Below, one piece after another: positions 8,636-17,658 of a stretch of DNA of 64,000 nucleotides. Each line of letters opens with the position of its first letter. Position 1 is the stretch's first letter. Below the pieces are notes generated by a model. The model was not told the DNA's origin and did not search any database. It saw only the letters and a list, made by a program, of their open reading frames with translations. Both the position numbers and the translations under genes were made by a program. Origin of the DNA: Puniceicoccus vermicola (GTDB lineage Bacteria > Verrucomicrobiota > Verrucomicrobiia > Opitutales > Puniceicoccaceae). Location of the stretch: assembly GCF_014230055.1 (NCBI RefSeq), contig NZ_JACHVA010000081.1:7501-71500 (forward strand). Direction: 5' to 3'.

Positions 8636-9456
8636 CGGGCGATCATCGGGAAATCTTCCAGCCCTCTCAGAACTCTTTGCTGCAGACTGCGGGAAGTCGT
8701 AGCCAACAGGGATGTTCCATCTTCCGGCGGACCCCCGTTGCAATCCGAAACAACGGCTCCGGCCCCTCGTAGCACCGGTAACAGCGGAAGCATGTCCCAG
8801 GGGTTGAGTATCGGGTCGATCATGATATCGGCCTGCCCCATGACGAGGGAAAGGTAGCCAAAACAATCTCCCCAGGAGCGAACTACGCCGGCCTCCCGGA
8901 TCAGATTTTTATAGGAATCCCCTCTTTCCAACAAAAGCGAATCCGACGGATCGGTCATGAGGAGGGTCGCTTCCGACAGGGGACGCTCTTTGCGCACTCG
9001 GATCTGCTCTCCATTGAGCCAAGCCTGACGGTTATCCCCGGATGCCAACCGATCGAGCACCGGCTGGTGGATCACGCCCACCAATGGGCGGCGACGATAA
9101 AGAAGGCCGATCAGAGTTCCAAAGAGCGGTACGCCATGAACAAAACTCTTGGTCCCGTCAATGGGGTCGATGACCCAGATAAATTCTTGTCCCGTTCCTT
9201 TCGCACCGAACTCCTCCCCGATGATCCCGTGCTCTGGAAATTCTTTTTCAATACAGCTTCGGAGGTATTTTTCCGCTTCTTGATCCGCTTCGGTCACCGG
9301 AGAGCCATCTTCCTTGTTTTCCACTGAAAAAGAACGACTGCGGAAACGATCAGCAATGCCAACCCCGACCTCGCGAGCGATCTTCTCAGCGAAGGATAAG
9401 AACGCAGCAACGCTTTCGTGACTCAACTCCTTCATCGAAAAATCTTTGCGGGTCAT
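8632..9456 (-). CDS. Inositol monophosphatase family phosphatase, histidinol-phosphatase-like
   Basis: 274 residues from ATG 9456 (in-frame starts at 9495 and 9435 are possible; none has a strong ribosome site). The metal-binding signature is complete: the GIIGEEFG glutamate, then WVIDPIDGTKSFVHG with the DPxDGT motif, and later ILNPWDMLPLLPVLRGAG with the WDxxP/AG aspartate. Such Mg2+-dependent phosphatases act on inositol phosphates, histidinol phosphate, PAP or fructose-1,6-bisphosphate. The KSFVHGVPLFGTLIGL segment is most like the HisN-type histidinol phosphatases, which would suit a genome that also has hisI, but the substrate is not certain. It is divergent from thrS. Confidence 0.85.
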   Translation of the reverse strand: MTRKDFSMKELSHESVAAFLSFAEKIAREVGVGIADRFRSRSFSVENKEDGSPVTEADQEAEKYLRSCIEKEFPEHGIIGEEFGAKGTGQEFIWVIDPIDGTKSFVHGVPLFGTLIGLLYRRRPLVGVIHQPVLDRLASGDNRQAWLNGEQIRVRKERPLSEATLLMTDPSDSLLLERGDSYKNLIREAGVVRSWGDCFGYLSLVMGQADIMIDPILNPWDMLPLLPVLRGAGAVVSDCNGGPPEDGTSLLATTSRSLQQRVLRGLEDFPMIAR

Positions 9457-9695
9457 AGTAAACCCGATGAAATCCCGAAGGCACATTCGCAGCAAGATTT
9501 GTTTTCTTCACGAAATCCGCCCCTCAGCCGCCTCCACCACCGAAGGAGGTCTACCTTCTATAGATATTAGGCGCTCCTCTACCCGGGAAAGGCAACATTT
9601 CGAGCAATCCTCGGATCCTTGCCTTCAAGCACCCTCCGGTTTTTCGGCATTGCGATTATTCCCAGAGTTCGTAGCAACATTACAGGATGCCCGCA

Positions 9696-11525
9696 ATGAC
9701 ACCATTGGAGGAAATCCGACATTCCAGCGCCCATATTTTGGCGACTGCCCTTTTGCGCCTTTTTCCGGAGGCCCAGCTCGACATCGGGCCGCCCACCAAG
9801 GACGGTTTTTATTACGACGTCGATCTGGACCATTCTCTCACCGCAGAGGATCTGGAGAAGCTCGAGACCGAGATGAAGCGGATCATCAAGGAGAACCAGC
9901 GCTTTGAGCGTTTCGAACTCTCACGCGAAGAGGCCACCCAGCTCATCAAGGAGATGGGGCAAGAAACCTATAAATTGGGCCGCCTCGCCGACATTCCCGA
10001 GGGCGAAACCATTTCTTTCTATCGCAACGGCGAATTCACCGACCTTTGCGCCGGGACTCACGTCAACTACACCAAGAAGGTCAAAGCTTTCAAATTGCTG
10101 AACGTGGCGGGTGCCTATCACCGCGGCGACGAGAAAAACAAGCAACTGCAACGGATCTACGGAACTGCCTTCGCCTCAAAAGAGGAGCTTGAGCAATATC
10201 TCCAGCGACTGGAGGAGGCCCGCGCCCGCGATCACCGCAAGATCGGCCGCGATCTCAAACTTTTCCACATCGACGACAAGGTCGGTCAAGGTTTGGTGCT
10301 CTGGGCTCCCAATGGTGCCATCATCCGGCAAGAGCTTCAGAATTTCATTAGCCGTAAGCTCGCGCATCAGGGATATCAGCAAGTTTTCACCCCACACATC
10401 GGGAAACTCGGGCTCTTCCGCACTTCCGGACACTTCCCCTATTATAAGGACAGCCAGTTCGCCCCGGTTCTCGAGCACGATAGCCTCGAACAATTGGCTC
10501 ACGAAGGCTGCTCCTGCAGTGAATTGTCAAACCGTCTCTCCGAAGGCGATGTCGACGGCTATCTCCTCAAGCCGATGAACTGTCCGATGCACATACGCAT
10601 CTTCGACAGTCAACCACACTCGTACCGCGACCTCCCGGTTCGCCTTGCCGAATTCGGCACGGTGTATCGCTGGGAACAATCCGGGGAGCTCAATGGGTTG
10701 ACCCGCGTTCGCGGTTTCACGCAAGACGATGCGCACATTTTCTGCACGCCGGAACAAGTTAACTCCGAGATCAAAGGCTGTCTCGATCTCGTGCGCGAGG
10801 TCTTCGAAGCGCTGGGTATGAAGGATTACCGCGTGCGCCTCGGCCTCCGCGATCCCGAATCGAGTAAGTACACCGGTAGCGACGAGAATTGGGACAAAGC
10901 GGAGGCGGCTTTGAAAGAGGCCGTCAAAGTAATAGGCGTAAACTATACCGAAGAGCCCGGAGAAGCCGCATTCTACGGACCGAAGATCGACTTCGTTGTC
11001 GAAGATGTCATCGGTCGCGAATGGCAACTCGGAACCGTGCAGGTGGATTACAACCTACCGGAACGCTTCGATCTGAACTACATCGGTGCTGACAATCAAA
11101 AGCACCGCCCGGTCATGATTCACCGGGCTCCCTTCGGATCTCTCGAGCGTTTCACGGGCGTCCTTACCGAGCATTTTGCCGGAAACTTCCCGACGTGGCT
11201 CGCTCCCGAACAGGTTCGTTTGCTTCCGATGAACGACGAACTGGTCTCCTACGCCGAAGAAATTGAAGCAGGCCTCAAGGCCAAGGGCTTCCGGGTCGGA
11301 AAAGATTACCAAGCTGACAAACTGGGCGCGAAGATCCGCCGAGCAGAAACGGCCAAGGTTCCTCACATGCTGGTCCTCGGTAAGCGGGAGCGGGAAGAAG
11401 GCAGAGTATCGTTGCGCAGTCGGATCGATCCGAGCGCTCCGGCAAGCCTTACCGTTGTCGAATTTGCCGAATGGCTGAGTCAGGAAGTTGCCTCACAGCG
11501 ACTCCCAGAGTTCAGACAGCAGTAG
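9696..11525 (+). CDS. thrS: Threonyl-tRNA synthetase lacking the TGS domain
   Basis: 609 residues from ATG 9696, which has AGGA eight bases upstream; ATG 9687 is also in frame but would have AGG touching the start. A TAG at 9672 closes the frame, so no TGS (N1) domain can be attached: the protein begins LEEIRHSSAHILATALLRLF, the start of the N2 editing domain (HSSAH metal motif; YHRGDEKNKQLQRIYGTAF later). The class II core follows with LKPMNCPMHIRIF (Cys zinc ligand), RLAEFGTVYRWEQSGEL (motif 2), QDDAHIF, and YGPKIDF. It ends with an anticodon-binding domain (VLGKREREEG). It charges tRNA-Thr. The usual bacterial length with TGS is about 640. A GC-rich hairpin follows the gene. Confidence 0.96.
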   Translation: MTPLEEIRHSSAHILATALLRLFPEAQLDIGPPTKDGFYYDVDLDHSLTAEDLEKLETEMKRIIKENQRFERFELSREEATQLIKEMGQETYKLGRLADIPEGETISFYRNGEFTDLCAGTHVNYTKKVKAFKLLNVAGAYHRGDEKNKQLQRIYGTAFASKEELEQYLQRLEEARARDHRKIGRDLKLFHIDDKVGQGLVLWAPNGAIIRQELQNFISRKLAHQGYQQVFTPHIGKLGLFRTSGHFPYYKDSQFAPVLEHDSLEQLAHEGCSCSELSNRLSEGDVDGYLLKPMNCPMHIRIFDSQPHSYRDLPVRLAEFGTVYRWEQSGELNGLTRVRGFTQDDAHIFCTPEQVNSEIKGCLDLVREVFEALGMKDYRVRLGLRDPESSKYTGSDENWDKAEAALKEAVKVIGVNYTEEPGEAAFYGPKIDFVVEDVIGREWQLGTVQVDYNLPERFDLNYIGADNQKHRPVMIHRAPFGSLERFTGVLTEHFAGNFPTWLAPEQVRLLPMNDELVSYAEEIEAGLKAKGFRVGKDYQADKLGAKIRRAETAKVPHMLVLGKREREEGRVSLRSRIDPSAPASLTVVEFAEWLSQEVASQRLPEFRQQ

Positions 11526-11550
11526 GTCGGGTCCTCGGGGAATCCTTACA

Positions 11551-11580
11551 GGGAGCGCCCGCCGCAAGGCGGGCGCTTCC
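11551..11580 (+). terminator. GC-rich hairpin with GCAA tetraloop after thrS
   Basis: A 13-bp stem (one G-T pair) formed by 11551-11563 and 11568-11580, closed by the GNRA loop GCAA. It begins 26 bases after the thrS stop. Only two T follow directly, so it is an imperfect intrinsic terminator or an mRNA-stabilising hairpin. Confidence 0.5.
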
Positions 11581-11612
11581 TAGTCGTTGGGCAAATTAGT
11601 CGTTGGGCAAAT
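11581..11612. repeat. Perfect tandem duplication of a 16-base unit
   Basis: TAGTCGTTGGGCAAAT occurs twice head to tail (11581-11596, 11597-11612). A small GGGCAG-ACG-CTGCCC hairpin follows at 11619-11633. No coding role is seen. Confidence 0.85.
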
Positions 11613-11650
11613 CATTCGGGGCAGACGCTGCCCTCCTCCAGAGTTTTGTA

Positions 11651-11881
11651 TTATACCGAATTTAGGAAGTTTTGATAGTTATGGCGGGATGAGAAATGAG
11701 CCTGAGCGAGGCGGCCCAATTGGAGGCGGGTCTGCGACCCGTGCCATTTGGGGTAACGCTGCTCAGGCTCATTTCCCGCCCGTCCCAGGGGGATGCGCCC
11801 ACAATCGAAGGTCCCTGCGCCTTGCGCTGCTTCGATTCTGCGCTGCACCATAACGGTCAAAACTTACTAAATTCGGTATTA
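11651..11881. mobile_element. MITE-like inverted-repeat element, about 231 bp
   Basis: Terminal inverted repeats of 34 bases lie at 11651-11684 and 11848-11881 and match at 30 positions; the shared core is ACCGAATTTAG, then AAGTTTTGA and GTTATGG. Inside, a second perfect inverted repeat of 15 bases (GAAATGAGCCTGAGC, 11693-11707, against 11761-11775) can form a long hairpin. No transposase is encoded. The right end supplies the TAA stop (11879-11881) of the hybrid histidine kinase. The structure fits a non-autonomous miniature element or a large intergenic palindromic repeat. No target-site duplication beyond a possible TA could be recognised. Confidence 0.65.
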
Positions 11882-14800
11882 GCCGCGTTTTGCGAGGAAT
11901 TCGCTGGTGGCCTGCAACTCTTGCTCCAACGCCCCGGCTTGAACTGGCTTGGTGAGATATCCGTCCATTCCAGCCTCCTCGGCATCTTCCCGGTTGTCGC
12001 GAGTGGCACCGGCAGTGAGGGCGACGATCCTCGGACGCTTCTCTGAGGCAATCGCCTCTACAATCTTCCCGCTGGCCTCGATTCCGTCCATTTCCGGCAT
12101 TTGAATATCCATCAAAACTAGATCGAAAGACTCGTTCATCACCTTCTCGACGGCGCGAGCTCCGTTTTCCACGACCGTGCAATCATAGCCCAATCGCTTC
12201 AATAGCAAGCGGATCACCTTCTGGTTCACCAAATTATCCTCTGCGACTAGAATTCTCATATCATTATTGGACTCGCTTTTTTCCGGAAACATGGGGTCTG
12301 CCGTCCGGATCTTTTTCTTGCCCGTGCTTCCTTCCAAAATGCTAAGGACTCGCTTCTCCGAAACCGGCTTCGTCAACCAAACCACCGGAAACCGGAATTC
12401 CGTTTTTTGCCCGGGAACACTAATCACTACCACTGGATTGGATTCGGTCGGCCGCGATTCCAAAGCCACCAAGAGGGAAGCATCCCCCTCAAGCAATTTG
12501 TAATCGATAAAAATCCAGACATCCGGCGCTGCTTCGCGAATTGCGGCAACCAACCCCTCCGAATCGGAGAAGAACTCCACCGAGAGACCAGCCTGCTCCA
12601 ATATCGATCGGCATTGTTTTTCGCGGGTGGTGAGACGTGTCCAAACCAAAACGTGGCCTCCACCTTTTCTTTTTTGAACTGGCTCTCGGGAATGTGAGGC
12701 CGAGAAAGGCAATAAAACCTCAAAGCAGGTTCCTTCACCCTCCTCGCTTTCAAACTCAATGTCTCCTCCCATCCGCAAAGAGAGCTCTTTGGAAATAGCC
12801 AGACCCAAGCCGCTTCCACCAAACTTACGCGTGATGGAAGGATCAACCTGACTGAAGGATTGGAAGATTCGGTCGTGACGGTTTTCGGGAATTCCGATCC
12901 CTGTATCCTTCACCGTGAAGAGAAGAAGGCAGCGGTCGTTCTGACGACGCTCGCGAAGTTCGACCTCAACCGTAATAGAGCCTCCGTCGGTGAATTTGAC
13001 CGCATTCCCGAGGAGATTAAAGAGGATCTGCTTCACTCGAGTAATATCACCAATCACATACTTCGGCACTTCCGGATCGATCCAATAAGCAAAATCGACC
13101 CCTTTCTGGACAAGCTTTGGAGAGAAGAAGAGAACGGACTCTTCAACTGCCGAATCTAAAGAAAACTCCTTGTGTTCGAACTGAATTTTACCGTGTTCAA
13201 GGCGGTTAAAATCAAGGATGTCGTCGAGGAGCATGACGACTGTGGATCCAGAACTGTGGATCGTTTCGACATAATCAGCCTGCACCTCGTCGAGCTCGGT
13301 CTGTCTCAGCAGATCGGCCATGCCGATGACTCCATTCATCGGATTCCGAATCTCGTGGCTGATCATCGACAGGAAGGAGCTCTTGGCTTCGCTCGCCTCT
13401 TGAGCCTTTTTCTCGCTGTCTCGGGCTTTGTCCAGAGCACCTGCAAGCTGTCCATTTAAAACTTCAGCCTCCTCCTTTGCCCGCACTAAAGCGGTCTCCG
13501 AATCTTTTTGAGCGGAGATATCCTGAACAATTCCGTACAGCTTCGTGGTGACACCTCCCTCGCGCAGAGCCATCCCTTTCGCAAAGGCCCAACGGGTCTG
13601 GCCATCCGGGCGCCGAAACATCGCCTCCCGCTCAAAGCCCTTTCCTGTTTCAATGGCCTCTTTTACACTGGCCGCCATCGCTTCCCGGTCCTCCCTGTCA
13701 AAAAGGTCCAAAGCCAAATCGAGGGTCATCGTAGAATCTCGGGAAACTCCAAAAATCCGATACACCTCATTGGACCAGAAAACTGTATCCTCAACAGGAT
13801 CAATCTCCCAAGACCCAATCGAAGCAAGGCGTTGGCTTTCCAAAAGAAGAGATTCGCTTTTGCGCAGATCCGACTCGACGCGCATCTCCCGGGAAATATC
13901 GCTCTCGATCACAAGGTAGTTCGTCGGGATTCCCCCTTCATCCAGAACTGGATTTCCAACGACGCGGGACCAAAAGGCCTCCTCCCCCCCAGACGCTCGG
14001 GCGACGACAAGACTAAACTCCGTCCCCCGAATCACCGCACTGCGCATAGTCTCCTGTTCTTCAGCAACCTGATTTCCCGAGAAAACAAAAAGTTCCCAAA
14101 TCGGCTTACCGAGAATCTCTTTCCCCTGCCTCTCCGGATGGTCGCGAAACGCGGGATTGGCCCATTCCAAGGAACCCATTTGATCGAGAATCGCGATTCC
14201 CGAGAGCGTCTGCCGAGTCGCCAATTCCAGACGATTCAGCTCGGCATCCCGCAGAACCACATCGGTCAAATCGATATAGGCTCCGAGAATAAACTTCCTA
14301 TGATCAAACTCATCCGTGCGCACAGCACCGCGGAATCGATACCAACCCCAACTTTCATCGCCCCGTTTCATCCGGTGACGTAAACTGAAGGTGCCCTTCC
14401 CCTCTCCCCACCTCTGCTCGAGCTCATCGATAACGCGGCTGCGATCCTGCGGATGAATTCGACCCTCCCAATCTTCGACGGTCCGAATTCCCTCTCCCGG
14501 CCCGAGAAGAAGCATCCCAGCCATCCGCTTGTCCGTCTCCACCACTCCTCCGTCGAAATCGATCCTCCATTCGGAAATACCCGCGGCCTCCATGGCCATT
14601 CGAGTTCTCAGGCTGGCATCACTCAAGTCACGAGAGGCCTGCTGACTCAGACGCAACGCCCTCTGCTTCCGAATCATGGCGGGAACCACGATCACAATCG
14701 CCAAGATGAAGAGAACCACAATCGGAATCATCACCATTAAGATCTGGTGCCAAGAGGGTTTGTCGCTGACCTGGCGTACGATGAAAAACGGATCGGCGTT

Positions 14801-15691
14801 GATCGCCCCGATCGGTGCCGAGTCCACAGTCAGGACACGCGGAGCCTTCGATCGATTCGTCTCAAGAGGAATATGCTCCCGAAAAATCCACAACCCCTCC
14901 TCAGAATAGCTGCCGTCTCCCGACGAAATCATCGCCCGCCAGACATTCGGATGCTCATCGAGAATCCAACGACTCTGACTGGTATCTTTCAGGCTCGCCC
15001 AAGGATCCTCGCTCGACGAATCGTAAATCCAGCGGCCATCGGCCGAAATCAAAGAAAGGTCACGATTCCCGTTCCCGAGCAGTCCGGCCACATCCTCCAG
15101 GATCTGATTTGCGAGCACATCGACAACGATGTATCCAGCCCGAGCCCCCGAAGCGAAGAAGAGCCCAGTTCCGATAAAAACCTTAGGTTCCAGTCGTCCT
15201 CGAGACGGCACGACAAAAAAGTCCGAGATCATGATTTCTCCCGCCGACAGGCTCCTCAACTCTTCGAGGTATTCATCGCTCAAATTCGCAGAAGCACTCG
15301 GGTCGGTCGAAGCCTGCGGATCCTCAATCGATTCTTCATTCACCCGAAGAAGTTCCCGGCCCATATTGTCGAGAACCCTCAGGCTTTCAATGCTTTCATT
15401 CTCACGGACGATGGACTTGAGAGCCTGCTGATACCGTTCCGACGAAAGAGAGGCCGTCGACAAGAATCGGGCTTCCTGAATCGCCTTCACGGGGGTGGTC
15501 AAATCGATATCGAGACGGGCCCGCTGGAGGTCCAGCTTCGCGGCCCCTTCCTGAGCCGTTTCTCTCATTTCGACCCGCCAAATCCAGGCGAAAGACAAAA
15601 GAACGATCACCAAGAGAAAAATTCCCACGCAAATCGGACCGACTAGCAATGGTTCTTTGGCTTTCCTTGAGTTCTCGAAATCCCCTCCCAC
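11879..15691 (-). CDS. Hybrid sensor histidine kinase with Cache-like sensor, PAS domains and two receivers
   Basis: 1270 residues. Membrane segments at about 16-38 and 316-340 bracket a ~275-residue extracytoplasmic region whose layout (VRENESIESLRVLDNMGREL, then ISADGRWIYDS) resembles a dCache sensor. Three PAS modules follow (about 357-480, 485-605, 615-730), then the HisKA helix SFLSMISHEIRNPMNGVIG with His779, and an ATPase domain with LLGNAVKFTDGG (N box), DTGIGIP and GSGLGLAIS. The first receiver is degenerate. The final one (RILVAEDNLVNQKVIRLLL, then LVLMDIQMPEMDG) is intact and can take the phosphate. No cognate regulator is adjacent. The stop codon lies in the end of the MITE-like element, so the last residues may have been changed by its insertion. 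Confidence 0.92.
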   Translation of the reverse strand: MGGDFENSRKAKEPLLVGPICVGIFLLVIVLLSFAWIWRVEMRETAQEGAAKLDLQRARLDIDLTTPVKAIQEARFLSTASLSSERYQQALKSIVRENESIESLRVLDNMGRELLRVNEESIEDPQASTDPSASANLSDEYLEELRSLSAGEIMISDFFVVPSRGRLEPKVFIGTGLFFASGARAGYIVVDVLANQILEDVAGLLGNGNRDLSLISADGRWIYDSSSEDPWASLKDTSQSRWILDEHPNVWRAMISSGDGSYSEEGLWIFREHIPLETNRSKAPRVLTVDSAPIGAINADPFFIVRQVSDKPSWHQILMVMIPIVVLFILAIVIVVPAMIRKQRALRLSQQASRDLSDASLRTRMAMEAAGISEWRIDFDGGVVETDKRMAGMLLLGPGEGIRTVEDWEGRIHPQDRSRVIDELEQRWGEGKGTFSLRHRMKRGDESWGWYRFRGAVRTDEFDHRKFILGAYIDLTDVVLRDAELNRLELATRQTLSGIAILDQMGSLEWANPAFRDHPERQGKEILGKPIWELFVFSGNQVAEEQETMRSAVIRGTEFSLVVARASGGEEAFWSRVVGNPVLDEGGIPTNYLVIESDISREMRVESDLRKSESLLLESQRLASIGSWEIDPVEDTVFWSNEVYRIFGVSRDSTMTLDLALDLFDREDREAMAASVKEAIETGKGFEREAMFRRPDGQTRWAFAKGMALREGGVTTKLYGIVQDISAQKDSETALVRAKEEAEVLNGQLAGALDKARDSEKKAQEASEAKSSFLSMISHEIRNPMNGVIGMADLLRQTELDEVQADYVETIHSSGSTVVMLLDDILDFNRLEHGKIQFEHKEFSLDSAVEESVLFFSPKLVQKGVDFAYWIDPEVPKYVIGDITRVKQILFNLLGNAVKFTDGGSITVEVELRERRQNDRCLLLFTVKDTGIGIPENRHDRIFQSFSQVDPSITRKFGGSGLGLAISKELSLRMGGDIEFESEEGEGTCFEVLLPFSASHSREPVQKRKGGGHVLVWTRLTTREKQCRSILEQAGLSVEFFSDSEGLVAAIREAAPDVWIFIDYKLLEGDASLLVALESRPTESNPVVVISVPGQKTEFRFPVVWLTKPVSEKRVLSILEGSTGKKKIRTADPMFPEKSESNNDMRILVAEDNLVNQKVIRLLLKRLGYDCTVVENGARAVEKVMNESFDLVLMDIQMPEMDGIEASGKIVEAIASEKRPRIVALTAGATRDNREDAEEAGMDGYLTKPVQAGALEQELQATSEFLAKRG

Positions 15692-15773
15692 GAAAGAGTT
15701 GAAACACGAAGAAACGCCCCTTTCAATTCGATAAATGTGGATTCAGAGTTACAGGCGGAGCTAAAGTAGATCC

Positions 15774-16415
15774 GTGCGCATCCAACTACAGAGAGTCGAG
15801 CCCGACTACCTAGCAAAAAGCACCCTCGAAAGCTCGGATGTCTGGGGAAAACAAATCCAGATCGAGGCACCGGACGGAGTCATCCTTTGGGGTCCATCCG
15901 GCCAAGGAAAATCGACTTTTTTTCGCATTCTTTTCGGCCTGGAACGACGCTACCGAGGCGATCTCGTAATCGACGGGCTGCCTCCCTCCGAACGACCCCA
16001 CCGCGTTTGGCCTGAAGTTCGGGCAGAGCGGCTGGCTTTTGTCGCTCAGCACTTTCACCTTTTTGAGGAGAAAACCGGTCGGGAAAATTTGGAATACCTT
16101 CCTCGACGCGCCCCCGGGGTTAAAGAAGAGGACCTGAACCAATGGGCCGACTACCTCGGGATCGCCGCCATCCTTGACCGCCCTCCTTCCACTTGGTCTC
16201 AAGGCCAACAACAACGGTTCTGCATACTCCGGGCGCTTGCCTCGCCTTTCGAATTCATCCTCTTGGACGAACCCGTGAGCCATCTCGACCCGGACTCCGC
16301 GGAGAGGAGCCTCAAACTAATTCGCACGGTCTGCTCGGAGCGCAAGGCTGGCTGGATTATCTCCCAACAGACCGCCATTCCCCCTTTTCCGGCCCAACAA
16401 ATTCTTCGCGTATGA
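15774..16415 (+). CDS. ABC transporter ATP-binding protein with atypical signature motif
   Basis: 213 residues with a GTG start at 15774; GGAG lies 13 bases upstream, rather far. Walker A is GPSGQGKST (about 42-50), Walker B is FILLDEPVSHLDP, and the switch region is WIISQQTAIP, in which the usual His is not evident. The signature motif reads WSQGQQQR instead of LSGGQ. The short length and absence of accessory domains fit a LolD/MacB-like exporter ATPase. The next gene overlaps by four bases (ATGA) and encodes a permease with four likely membrane segments, so the pair is a transporter. Substrate unknown. Confidence 0.85.
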   Translation: MRIQLQRVEPDYLAKSTLESSDVWGKQIQIEAPDGVILWGPSGQGKSTFFRILFGLERRYRGDLVIDGLPPSERPHRVWPEVRAERLAFVAQHFHLFEEKTGRENLEYLPRRAPGVKEEDLNQWADYLGIAAILDRPPSTWSQGQQQRFCILRALASPFEFILLDEPVSHLDPDSAERSLKLIRTVCSERKAGWIISQQTAIPPFPAQQILRV

Positions 16416-17647
16416 GCTCTGATCTTCGAAATCGATCGAAGGGTCGAACGCGCAGACCTCCTCTTCTTCCCAGATCGGCCCAAGGAAGCGGTGGTCGACA
16501 GATCGGTCTCGCCCTCGCGGCCATCCTCGGCTGGTTTCTCGCTCTTGGGGCTTTGCAAGGGTGGATGGACTTCCGCAACCTTCTCCGAGGAGAGGAGCAA
16601 TGGTTCCGCGGTGACATGGTTTTCGTCAATCGTCAGGTCAAACTGAGCGACAGCATGGGGTTTACCTCTTCCTCAATTACTCCTTCGCTGCTTCAACGCA
16701 TTCGCGAAGTCGAAGGAGTCAGTATCGCAGAACCCGTTCTCCGCAACCACTTCCCCACCACCGTCGAGATTGGCGGCGGAGCAATCCCATCCATCGTCAG
16801 CGAAATCTTTCTCGAGGCCATTCCCACTGAACTCTTCGACCCCGAAACCCAAGGCTGGCAATGGAATCCGGGCGATCCGGTGATTCCCGTCCTCGTTCCC
16901 CGACAGTTTCTCAATCTCTACAATTTTGGATTTGCCCCGGGCAAGGGTCTCCCGCCGGTTTCCGAGGAGACCGCAAAACGTGTTCGCTTCTCCCTGATCG
17001 TCTACCCGGCGCAAGGAGGCAATCCGCTTCGATTCACCGCCTCCATTGCAGGCTTCAGCGACCAAATCGAGTCGATCCTCGTTCCCGTCTCTTTTCTTTC
17101 CTGGGCCAATCAGCGATACGGAAGCGCCGACTCCTCCGGCTACAACCGAGTCGCAGTCGCTCTCCAGAATCCTGATTCGTCCGCCTTCTACCGCCTTCTA
17201 GAGGACAACCGACTCCTCAGCAGCCGGGGAACCAAAGAGACCGCCCGCCTCCAAATCCTCCTCGACCTGAGCCTTGGAGTTCTCGGCTCGGCCGGTGCTC
17301 TCATCCTCGTCCTCATTCTTCTCCTCTTTCTCGCCGAAGCCGAATCTCTCATCTCCGACCATCGCGAGCGAATCCACAAGCTCTATTTCCTCGGCCATCA
17401 ACCAGGCACGCTTCTCCGGCGCTTGGTCATCATGAGACTCGTCAGCGCAGTGGCTCCGGCTCTGATCGGGCTCGGACTCGTCTGGCTCAGTCGACGCCCT
17501 ATCGCGAATTTCCTCGAGGAGGCGGGTCTCCACATCGAGAGTCATCCCGCAAACATCACTTTTCTGGCTTGGGCCTTGCTTCTACTCCTCGCAAACTTAT
17601 GGCTCGTCTGGCGCATTCGCCGGCGGCTTCTCAAACTTTACCAATAA
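16412..17647 (+). CDS. ABC transporter permease, FtsX/MacB-like topology
   Basis: 411 residues from ATG 16412, overlapping the ATPase stop. The N-terminus is strongly basic (RNRSKGRTRRP), followed by a membrane segment at about 34-52. A periplasmic region of roughly 220 residues comes next, with VNRQVKLSDSMGF and IREVEGVSIAEPVLRNHFPTT, resembling a MacB_PCD domain. Three C-terminal membrane segments follow, at about 286-308, 333-356 and 376-398. This one-plus-three layout is that of MacB/LolC/FtsX-type permeases, which move lipoproteins, lipids or peptides rather than importing solutes. No binding protein is nearby, in keeping with an exporter-like or mechanotransmission role. crcB follows 11 bases later and may be cotranscribed. 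Confidence 0.8.
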   Translation: MSSDLRNRSKGRTRRPPLLPRSAQGSGGRQIGLALAAILGWFLALGALQGWMDFRNLLRGEEQWFRGDMVFVNRQVKLSDSMGFTSSSITPSLLQRIREVEGVSIAEPVLRNHFPTTVEIGGGAIPSIVSEIFLEAIPTELFDPETQGWQWNPGDPVIPVLVPRQFLNLYNFGFAPGKGLPPVSEETAKRVRFSLIVYPAQGGNPLRFTASIAGFSDQIESILVPVSFLSWANQRYGSADSSGYNRVAVALQNPDSSAFYRLLEDNRLLSSRGTKETARLQILLDLSLGVLGSAGALILVLILLLFLAEAESLISDHRERIHKLYFLGHQPGTLLRRLVIMRLVSAVAPALIGLGLVWLSRRPIANFLEEAGLHIESHPANITFLAWALLLLLANLWLVWRIRRRLLKLYQ

Positions 17648-17658
17648 GCCAATAGAAC

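Noticed and set aside
9496-9695. T-box leader upstream of thrS
   Set aside because: No specifier loop or T-box sequence seen, and the lineage is not one that commonly uses T-boxes.
17648-17658. Possible fluoride riboswitch before crcB
   Set aside because: Only 11 bases separate crcB from the permease gene, too short for the motif.
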